From Ophiothrix spiculata (Eukaryota > Echinodermata > Ophiuroidea > Amphilepidida > Ophiotrichidae), in assembly GCA_000969725.1 (NCBI GenBank), contig JXSR01S048713.1: a stretch of DNA of 27,800 nucleotides, one strand, 5' to 3'. A program made the translations under genes and the position numbers. Positions within the stretch are counted from its first letter, which is position 1. Each line of letters opens with the position of its first letter. Positions 9,701 through 21,700 of the stretch are shown one piece after another. The notes beneath the pieces were generated by a model. It saw nothing but the letters and a program-made list of their open reading frames with translations. It ran no database searches and was not told the DNA's origin.

Positions 9701-12700
9701 TTTGAATGACCAGTCTTGTTTTTGTTGTTCTGGGAAAGTTTTGCAACAAATAAATTTATTACACTATTCTCCTGTTTCAGTAGTATTGACAGATTACAAA
9801 CAGTTGAGTTGAATTCACATTTTCCATGGTAATACCAGGCATTCATTTTTAAGAAGTTTGAGAGCAATTACTCTTCTACCGCTCCTCTGAAACTCTGTGC
9901 ATAACGTTTGCTAAAATTCGAAGCTCCATACTGAGAAACCAAAGAGAGACAGCAATTTTTGTTAAAATCATTACAAATGGGAACATTTTTCAGAAAAGTT
10001 CAAGATGATTAATCTTTACTTTATTGCTGTAGGTAGACCTAACTCTGGCTAATATTTTGACAAAGGCACTTTGAACTTAAAGTAAGCTTCAACAGTTAAA
10101 CAAGGACTGTTATGCAATTTATTGAAGAGGTACCTTGACTGTAAAACATAATGTTCAGATTAGTCATAGACCCTGACTACACTAAGAAGGTATGAATTAT
10201 TCAATTGTTGAAACTACTCTTCTTAATTGCTAAACAGCTCCTCTCATTTATTCCAGAGGAGCATTTTAGATCACTTTTCTACTGCTCTTCTTGAGAGCCC
10301 CAAAAGACCAATTTAGTGCTCTTTTGCAAATTTTAAAATGAATGCATGTAATACTGTTTATTACTACACCTCTTGAATATTTATAAGTTAATACAGTCTT
10401 TCTATTGGTTTAATAGTGGAGGCGCGCAAAAAGTATTTTTGGCTACTTTCCCGTATGTGCGTTAATACGCAAGTACTGCCGCGCAGGTATGCGTTTACGC
10501 GTTGTGCCTGTTTGTTTTACACACACGCGGGCAAAGTAGTACAAACTTCCACATGGATACTACAGTATGGCTCATGGCAAAGTATTGAATTATTTTCAAG
10601 TTATATTTGGACCTTTTTGAGGTGTAGTAAAACAAGTACAAAATGGTTTATTTCACAGAAGTATTTATATAATATTGAATGGCTTTGAGGGTGATACAAG
10701 AAAATATTGTACGAGCTAAAAAAATATTGCACGAGTCGAAGACGGTACAATATATTAACAGCTGTGTAAGAGTAAAGATAGAATGGAACAAACTTAAAGT
10801 CATCTGAAAAAAACCTTTTCATTCTGGGCGGGACCAAATCATAGCGTGTGTGAACAACAAACCAATCAAATCGATCATCAAGGCACACAGCAACAAAACT
10901 GTCAAATCAAGTAAGCTTACAAGTATCGCAGGAGTTGCATGTGAACTTAAACCTCGGCGTACAAGATGGGTAAAAGTGAAAAGGTTTTCTTCATGTGACT
11001 ATAATAGCTAAACTACACTACTGATGACAGGATTTGGTATGTGTGCTAAACATGGTCATTGTGACTCAAACAAACATGTGTGCCAAGGGATTCAAAAAGG
11101 GTATAGGACTATGGTGGCTAAACCAGTACACAAATACAAATGTAAGATTTAAAAAACAAAATGGTATTTTCTCCCCATAATGAATCTCAAAAATGGTTCC
11201 AATGCTAATAAACATGATTACACGGTGGATACAAATATAACATGTTCATTTTCATTTGTTGCCTACTTAACATAAATATAATAGTTGAGGCATGAATTGG
11301 TTCCAAAAATTTACAACATAAAACATTTATTTATATATAANNNNNNNNNNNNNNNNNNNNNNNNNNNNNNNNNNNNNNNNNNNNNNNNNNTGCGACTCGA
11401 AAATTAGAAACTCAACTATCTGAAACTTGAAAATTTGAAACTCGCATATTTGAAACTCGAAAAATTGAATCTCGGAAAATTTGAAAATTCAAATATTTGA
11501 AAATCGATTAACTCAGAGCAGCTAAAATATTCTTGGAAAGTACCCGGATGTGTACAATATTTTTAGAATATTGTATGCATCCTGGTACTTTCATGCAAAA
11601 TGTCCCGGATGTGTACAATATTTCTTAGAATATTGTATACATTCTGGCACTTCTGTAAAATACACAGTTTTATAGTATTGTACAAAAGCCTGATATAAAT
11701 AATAATGCAAAATATTGTCTCTTGGTGTTGGATGATGGAGGCTTCCTCCTGAGGCGTAAAGTCTCGATCATCCAATACCTCGGTGACGGTATTTTGCGAT
11801 ACTTCCCCTCAAACCATGTTGTATTTGTATATTGCCACATCTAGACATAGATAAGTGACAGCTACTTAAAGCAATACTATAAGATTTTGATCAGAAATGG
11901 TTTTGAGTAAAAATAGCTTAAAATGAAGGAATGTGTCTATCTAAAAGTGTTTTCAAGTGTATTTTTTCAAAAATATGTTTTGTCACAGAAAAAATTAATA
12001 AAAAGCACAAGTGTGCTTTCTTATACTTGTACACGTGGAATTATATTCGGGATCCCAAATTTAATTCAAAAATGGCCATAACAGAAAAAGTAAGCATATT
12101 AGAACCAAATCGTTTGGAGGGTATAAATATTTTCCTAAAACAAACACAATAAGCTAAAAAAAAATTAAAAATCATGGGTGACAGGGTGCCTTCACTTTTA
12201 ACACTTTATATTATTGCTTTAAGTCAGTTGCAGTGCTTACCAATGAATAAGCTTTAGCCAGCTGAATAAACATTTCATCATCTGGTGTCGGGCTGTACTC
12301 ATCAAAACCACTCTTAGTATCATCAAATGGATAGACAGCAATCAAGTTGCCTTCATGAAACCCGGCAGAGAGGACAAAGGGATAGGTTCGAATCCATTCC
12401 ATGATGGCTTTCACTTCTGGCTGGAGAGGATCGGTAACTTGATCAGGCCAGAACTGGTCTGGGAAATCATGGTTCAGATCAATGCCTTTGGCGTTGTAGC
12501 GACCTACGTGTCCAGTATCATCACCTGCATGTACACAGAAGTGAAAAAAAAAAAATATAAAAAAAATTATTCTCAGTTAGCAGTGCACAGAATGTACCAA
12601 TAAAATGCTAGACTAGAAAACATATTATTTAAAATAAGAACAGTTAAATGTATTAATTCTGCAAATTATTTTGTTGCATATCTGAATTGAGCAATGGAAT

Positions 12701-15700
12701 ATCTGAGTTTCAGCAAGCATGGAGTAAAATATCTATGAACACCATGTCTGGCACATGCACCCACCAATATGCAAAACAAACAAACAACAAACAGTAAATG
12801 ATAGCTGGCATGACACATGACCTTGTTGAATCCACTAGAATGATGATTTCATAGAAGTGACCATAATACTCACATAAAATACAACGACATGAATAAATCC
12901 CATAACGAAACCTTTAAATGTGGGCTGCTCTGGCAAAATGAGAGGAAAGTCGCAAATCTACATTTTGAATAAATGGCATCTAAAGTTAAAATAGGGTGAA
13001 AAAGTCAAATTTAGTTTTTTGACATAAAACGCCTTCATACATAAGTGGTAACCTATACCTAAAGTTTTGAAGGTCAACATTGCCAGGAAGTGCAATTATT
13101 TACGGTTAATTGATTACATGTTGCTATTGTACACTGTAGAAATCAGTATCTTTGAAATCGATTTGTTTCTAATTTTTAATGCGTAATATTCAATGGACTG
13201 CTTTGGATTTTGATCTCTAAATGACGAATGGAGTAAGAAAGTGTGACATATTTTATATCATTCAAAAGCTGAGATTATAGAGAATTAGAATGTGTCATGA
13301 ACTCAAATTTGAAATTTGTGACTTTCCTCTCATTTTGCCAGAGCACCCCTCAAATGATCTTTTGTAGCCATCTAGGTTTATAGAGGGCAGCAAATGTCAC
13401 CTTGTGGAATTCACTAGATGTACAATGTCATCAGAGTGTTCATAATTCTCACATAGATCAAATAAATAGACATGGACATTTCCAATAACTTTACCTGTAA
13501 ATGCTAGATTATATCCATCTGGATTCATTGTGGGCAGCAGATGTAGCCTTGTGGAATCCACTAGATGTGTGATGTCATCAGAGTAACCATAATTTTCACA
13601 TAAAAACTGTATAAGTAAAATGATGAGTTCACGACCTACTACCTCGTTACCATGTATATTACCAACATATTTGAGTTCTGGTTCACCTGTCACAAAATGT
13701 CACAAAAACAATAAAATTTGGATTAATTTAAGATAATAAAACTATGTACACAAAGTACATAACAGTTTGCAATGTTTCAGATAAACTTACAATGTGGTAT
13801 TGATAAGGAGTTTTGCTTGATACCACAGTACACTAGACACTGGAAATATTACTTGAAGATGAAATGGAGAATTGTCAGAAAATTCCAATAAGAAACTTAT
13901 GGTTCGACAGTCAGTTTTCTCAATGAAATTTTCTTACAAAAATATTCATTACGTTTATAGACATTTCTAATAAATCTATTCAAGATTATTTGTAGATAGT
14001 TTTGCAAGGGGACAATTTTTAGCAAAATATCTCACTTCTGAAATGTTTGATTCTCATAGGCCAAAAATGTAATACCTAGTATGGCCTTTCATGTTTTGAT
14101 TTAACTCAAGAATCATACATCAGAGATAATTGTTACAATAGAACTAGACTCTTTATGCTTCCTTATATGAGAGGAACATGTTAGAATAGTTTTAAACAAG
14201 ATTTGATCAATTTTGGAATTGAACCCCTGCAATATTTATTGTGCCTTACCCGTGCGAGCCACATGTAACAGATTTGTGTCCACCCAAGTAATGTTACTTG
14301 TAGACTATAGATCCCATCTGCATAGTACTCATCTATAGTTCTTTTTGAGCTACCAAATATTTTGTCCAACAACTCTTTGTTATTACATTAATTCCAATGC
14401 ATCCTCTAATCAATAACAGATGATTGGTGTTGTAAACCACCAAACATTTGATATCAAATACTTCTCAAGTTTGGTGTATTGATTTTTCATCACCAAGCCT
14501 CTGTTAATATTAGGAAATACATTGGAATTATATTAATATATATATATATATATATATCAGATTAGAAGATAACAAGGACTTGTTGCACCAAATATTTTGT
14601 AGCTCATAAGAACTATAGACTGACCCTATATCTATTTATACTTAAACTATATGAGTTTTGCCATCAACATATTTCCAGAATGCCTAAATATACATCTCCT
14701 ACCAAAGTTCCTATGGAATAAACCTTGTATCTTCACAAGACATTAAAAATCTTTTCAAATTCATAACTAAAAGCTACAGTGATATGAAGTATGAAAGGAA
14801 GTTCGGATCATGAATACTTTACAACCCATCAAACATTTTAGGGTTACGGTTGGGGTATGTTTATGGTCGGTTTATAGTTGGTGAGTTATGGTTTAATGAG
14901 TTAGGGCCGGGTCATTGTTAGGGTCATGTTTTTGATTACACCTAAGGTATCAGATTTTTTCCAAATTCCAAAAGTTGAACCCATTAATCCCTACCTGGTT
15001 CATGAATCCCTGGCAAGTCCGATATTTCCAGAACCCATAAGTCTACACCTTCCACAGACTTCCCAATGGAATACAGCCTTGTGATATCTGGGTAGCGGTT
15101 AGCGATATCATCTAGGAATTCTTTCACTTCTTCATTGTTATGATGTTGAAAGTGTTGTGGCTGCTTCATATCTGAAAGATATATGATTATTACATTTTGC
15201 ACTCAAAATTCCAAAAGTTATACAAAAAACAGGACAAAAAATCTTCAAATCAACAAATAGATCAAAAATAGCATAGTCTACGACAATGTGCACTTCTTTT
15301 TAATTTGATATTTTTACAAGTTCCTTTTTTAACAAAATCAAATTACTAAACCTTTTTTTGTTATACTTATGGTGCAGGGATCCCACACCTTCCCAATGAG
15401 TCTGTTACCTTCACAGCACTGAAGAATACAGGTACCCATTTGACACCTGGGTGTAGAGGAGCACATGAGGGTAAGTATCTTGCTCAAACAAGGACACTAC
15501 ACTGTGCCCACCGAATTCGTACCCACTAAGCTAATGCCTGCTTGAGAGCTTGTGTGGTCTAGTGGAACAGCGCAGGACTCCGAATCATGAGGTCGCGAGT
15601 TCGAGCCCCGCTACGGCCAACAGGTTTATGTCCTTGGGCAAGACATTTAATCTCGATTGCTCCGTCGACCCAAGCGCATTGGGGAGCTGTTAGGGGAATA

Positions 15701-18700
15701 TTACGATCTAAGTGCTGATAGAGTAGCGTCAAAAAGATTGCATTCTAGTTAAGGCGACATGGTTGTGATGATTTCCTAATAACAGCGTAATAATGTCGAG
15801 CGCTATTATACTAACGTGAATAGCGCATATAAATACCTGGTATTATTATTATTTATTATTATGCCTGGTGATTTAAGAGTCAGGGAGTTATACCACTAGG
15901 ACACATGTTCCATTGTACAACTATTTAAGATATTGCTTAATACTCACCTGTGTTGTGACTGGTGGTTGGCGAAGACACTTTAACACCTGTAGCAGAACTT
16001 TCCCCCATAGGCAGAGATGTCAGAGGCACAACATCTTCAACTATGGACATGGAGATGTCATCTTCTGAATGTTCAGCAGTATTAATATCATCAACAGGAA
16101 TAGGAGAATTATTGCTTGGTATGTTCATTGGCTCAGAAACCTCAGCAGATTTTGTTGGAGCATGGACTTCAACTGTCCGAGTCTCTTTTGTAGATACTTC
16201 TATTTTGGCTGATGTAGCTATAGCATGGTTTTCTATAGTACGAGTCTCCTTTGTTGGTTCTTGCGTAGCAGGTTCATGGGTGGGATGCAGGTAGATTTCA
16301 TGACTTGCCGCAGCACCATCAGTAACAGTGATACTTTGTACTAAACTTGCTTCATACCTATAGTTCATGAAATTCAACTAAATGCTTGTAAACAGTGTTC
16401 ATTTTCAATGGTTTGAACCTAGGACAATGAGAATCATTGTAAACCTTCTAAAATAAAATGAAGAGTATATTAGATCAAATAGCTTATTAGGAAACAAATC
16501 AATTTTCTTTGGACTTGGACTTGGACTAGCATTTGCAGAGATTTATTGGGCTTGATATTGAAAGAAATTAATAAGGAGGTTTCAAGCATAAATTCAGCCT
16601 CATTCACTTATACGATATAAGTTAACCATTTAATTTTAAATAATAGAGTAAAAGGGGAGGTTTAGACAGGGAATGAAATTGACGAATAGAATAGCACAAA
16701 CAATCTGACATAACATATTCCAGGGAATTTAAGCAAAACAAACTGGATGTGAAACTTCTTTGACACCAATTTATAAACAATAATAATGTACGTGTCAGCT
16801 GGATCTCAAGCCCTCTGGTACCCGTGCACCTACAGTGAACTTAGGCATACTCGTTCCCTCAAAGCTGATAAATTCCCTGCCAACATCCACTTCAAGAACC
16901 GAGTCACCAAGTCCCAGACCCACGCAATACTAAAAGACATTCCTTTAGATTCAGGCTCAATTCTCAGCTCAAATGACCACATCAAGCAAGCAAGACACCC
17001 CTATTAGTATAACTGTGTACATGTCAGCAGGAACATCTGCACTGCATAAGTCAACCGGTCCGCACTATCATGACGAGTGGTCCGGTACCTTGGGGACCTG
17101 AGAAAAAACTGACAGGCACATAAGGTCTACTGTGAATCTGTGAATTAAACCTACATATTTTATTATACAATTTCTTTTGTCAAAGAAAAATTAACAGCTG
17201 TTTCCGTATTGACTAAAAATTAATTGATATTAGATGAATAAATCAAACTAATTAGTCAAATGAAATTAGCAATTTGTATTATAAATCAGCAGTTTGTATA
17301 TATCTATATTGTCATTGTATGAACAATTTACATGATCAACAAGTTGCATATGGGATAAAAAGAATATGTTTGACAATGTCATACTACAGCAATATATACA
17401 CTCCCGCTCTAAAGTATTTCCGCACAATTAAATACGTTCAAAATCCTTGTTTTTTAATATTAAACGACCTAGAATCATCAAAAATTGATACTACTATAGG
17501 TAACTTATCTAGATTCAATATGAATAAATTGATGTTTCTTTTAATATTTGATCTTCCATTGCTATAAAAATGGCTGATTTCATGGACCATATATACAAAT
17601 ACACCACAAGTACAAATCTCATTACTATGTAACTAATCAATTTTTCATAACCTCATTATTACCTTGTAACAGGATAGAATATTTCCAGGTCGTAAGTTTT
17701 AAAACAAATGCGCAGAAATGTATATGAACTCATTTTTTTATGTTCAGACGAAAGTAGATGCCATATTTTTAAATGCAATGAATGCAATTCTGGAATAGTT
17801 ACTTCGATAATTATACGATATAGACTCTGTCAAAAAATGATGACAATCGGATAAACGCCTTTTGATATATATGGCTGAATAAAGGTTTTGTGCAGAAATT
17901 CTTTAGAGCGGCAGTGTATGTGGTTGAGTTGAGTATTAAATTTGAATCGTTCACTAGGTTTTTGTAGCCCATGCTTATACGTCCGTTCATTAGTGTGAAA
18001 GCCACCTTGTTTATGTATGAATCTATGGCATGTATTGATTGAATCACAGTCTTTGTGAAACTCTTAGGCTGCGATCGCATAGAACTATACTATTCGGGTA
18101 TACGGTGCACGATTTTACTTGGGCACACGTATAGAGTCAATCGAACACGTGAATTTGATGCTACCGGGTCACATAAGAGGGCACTATTCGAAAAAAACGT
18201 ATAGCTCCCCGTGCCTATATAAAATATAGCCATCGAATAGCTGAATAGCGTATAGCCAATACCTATACCGTATAGTTCTATATGATTGCAGCCTTACAGT
18301 CGCATGTGATGCACTGGAATTAAACAATATAGCATATGCGGAAAGCTAATTCAAAAAATAAGAATGGTTTATATTGTTTCAAATATATTTCTGAATTTGA
18401 AAGCATATCCACAAGTTGTGACAAACACGACAGGACATCAGAAAGTGTGCGACATCGTTTACAATCAACAATTCAGTATGGCGACAATGCCTGAAAAGTG
18501 TGGTGTATGAGATTGCCCATGTAGTTGTGTCACACAAAGTTCTGAATTTCATGTCCAGTACCTAACTGAAACCATATTAGTAAATTCTCATCCAAATTTT
18601 AGAGAATATTGTTGAGCTAGGTAATGTTGCGATCATATTTGTTGTCACTATGTAATTGTAATATTATACACAAAAAAGTACAAAACATAACGTCATATGG

Positions 18701-21700
18701 ACAAAATTACAAAGCAACAACGAGAATGATAGTAGCATATTACAGGACAACAATGTTGTCAATCAAAATCAAAAATTCAACTCACTAATATTCAAGGAAA
18801 ATTTCCCGGAGAAAAATTCTTCTCTATCACAAAGCTGCTGATCGACACTTTACGTCTCTAGAACTTAAAAAATGCTGAAGACTTGTGAAGCAATGTATTT
18901 GCAGGTGTGTTTCAAACAAAATTGAAGGGAGATAGGGTAATGATTGCAATTTCAAAACTATCAGTCAGAAAGTTGAATACATGCAGGTATTTTGTTTCTG
19001 TAAGACACTGTACATATGATTTCATGGGGATCTGTTGAACAGTTGATAACCATGATTAAGTGGTAGATATACTTCGTCATTTTTGTAGTTTGTAGACATT
19101 TTCATTCAGAATTTTCCTCATGGTGATTGTTTTTTAAGAATGGTGTAAACTTTCATTCTGAATGAACATTTTCCCATGTACAATTTCACCATTGTGTAAA
19201 TAATCATAACCATCAATGAAAGAAGAGATTGGCTTACCATCAATAGGCTAGGCCGTAGAATCAATATCAAACATTATACTGCCCATCAGTAAGCACTTGC
19301 AAATGTGCAATGGGGTGAAAAATACATTTTTTGTAGGTCTCCATTTATTACATTTTCCATAATGTGAAAATTTAGAATGAAAATTCTCATTCAGAATTAA
19401 CAGTTTACTCCATTCTTAAAAACCAATCACCATGAGAAAAATTCTGAATGAAAAATGACTACAAAAATGACGAAATATATCTACCACTTTATGCATGCTT
19501 GATTTTTAAGGGACTTGAGAATGTTTATTTTAAGCTCCTTATGGGTCGCTTCATAACTCAACAGCATGACCGCCCGCAACCGGCGGTCCTGGGTGGCTGC
19601 CATTTTTCAGAACAATAGCTAGCAACCAACCAGAACCGGCGGTTCCGGGCAGTCACGCTGGTTGAATTTTGAAGTGATACCTTAAAGCAATACTAGAAGA
19701 TTTTGATCAAAAATGGTTTAATAGTAAAAACAACATAAAATGGAGGAATGTGACTATCTAAAAGCGTTTTCAAATGCATTTTGTTAAAAAATTGTTTTGC
19801 CACCAAAAAATGGATAAAATGCACATGCATGCTTTCCTATACAAATGCATGTGGAATTAAATTCGGGATCCCGAATTTAATTCAACAAATGGCCATAACA
19901 GAAAATGTAAGCATCTTTGAGCCAAATCGTTTGGAGGGTATTCATATCTACCAAAAACAAACCTAATAAGCCCAAAAAATCAAAAGTCATGGGTGACAGG
20001 GGGTGCTTCATTTTTAACACTTTATAGTATTGCTTTAAGCATTTTTAAAAACTCATTTTGATCAAAATTGCATTTTTCTTGTATTTCAACCATTTTCATT
20101 CATTTTATACCATTATTCAAATAAGTCTTCCTTATTTTTAAAAGAGGTTTCTTCCACACCTTCAAAAAGCATGTGGCCTGTAAAACCAAATGGTTACTGC
20201 AAATGGCCAATCAGCAAATGCACTGTGTATTGATATCTTGCCTGGTAAAGATGATATAGGAGCATTTTCAACATATCTTATCTATAGAGACAAAAACTGA
20301 TTGTAACATAGCTGACCATCAACAACCTTGATGGCATAAATTATGAATAAATCAAGCTTAATATTGCATGGATATGCCCTTCCTTACAAAATGGCAGCTA
20401 TTATGTACTTACATTTGAATACCATCTGTGCTAAATATAGCTGCTATTTTAATAGCCCATTTGAGTAGTGAAATTACATATCATATTGCACTATCACCAC
20501 CTGTGACATGAATTAATGCTTCAACAACCTTTACAGAATGACACATTATTATACGGCAGCTATTTACATTTTCCCACTCTACCATGATGATATCACAAAG
20601 CTGCCATGTGTATATGACAGCTATGACATGATTAATGTTTCATAAACTTGCACAGATTATTTTACAAATGAGAGAATCATGTATAAATAGTTTATGAGGT
20701 TTATTACACACGTGGCTTCCATTTGTATATAAATGTATTTTTTCTCAACAGAACACTCTGGTGCCGGTACACTTTATAATTATATATCATGAAACTGCAC
20801 TGGGACCTCAAAAACTGAAATCAAACGTAATAAGTGTGGGACTTAACTAATTTTTATTCTTCTGGAACAAAATGCTAATGTTCCAAAATGTTCAGACAAA
20901 TGGTCAAATTATAGAAATTTCAATATGAATCTTAAATATGTCATTTTTCAAGAAATCAAATTTCATTTACTCCGGGACTAACTTAATTCATCTTTTGTGC
21001 ATACAGACCTAAAAGACACTCCATGGTTTAAAAAACTGAATGCCACAATGCAACAATGATCCAAGTTCACAAGATTTGTTTATGAAAAACACTGGACATT
21101 AAACCATGGAAAAAGAGATAGCTATAGGCCTAACAAAAATTTATTGGACAGCATAAACAAAAATCCATATTACAGGGCCCATTAACTTGTGAATGCAACC
21201 CAACTATGTATTTTTGTTTTCGTCATATCCAATGGGTGATTTCAACATTGATCTTCTCTAATGTTGTTTTCCATCACTCCCTACCCTGACTTTTATTATA
21301 AACAAAAATTCAGAGTGCATGGTCCTATTCTTTGAACATGCAACCTCTATCATGAATTTTTGTTTAAATTGTCCAATAAATTTTTTATTTTGCCTATAGT
21401 ATTCCTTTTTTCCATGATTCAACCAATTCCAAGACCATGGATTTGGACCAAGTTTTCATGCATAAAGAATTTTATGGACAGTTGTGATGGGGACATGGGT
21501 CAGTCTTTTAAACATATAATAGCCCTATCTAGCAGGTCTTTCCTACGTGTAAACAATTTCTTGAAATGAGTGAACTTGGATGGTTGTTGCTTTCTGGTAT
21601 TACATTACTTGTAGCTCCTGAAACTAAAGGGACTAGCCTAGATTCCACTTAGAATTAAAAACTTATGGAAATGCTTTAAATAAAGCTGAAAAGTGTAGTA

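Noticed and set aside
13397..13493. In-frame extension of exon 13495-13686 past its donor as coding sequence
   Set aside because: The donor TTTACAG|GTAAAG is strong and the next exon fits in phase. The extension is the decayed copy P1 and lacks the residues the domain needs.
14838..14932. Telomeric repeat
   Set aside because: Units are irregular and isolated within an intron, so I treat it as G/T-rich low-complexity sequence.
15962..16294. 110-codon plus-strand open frame
   Set aside because: It is exactly antisense to the linker exon of the CPD-like gene, whose low-complexity codons leave the other strand open.
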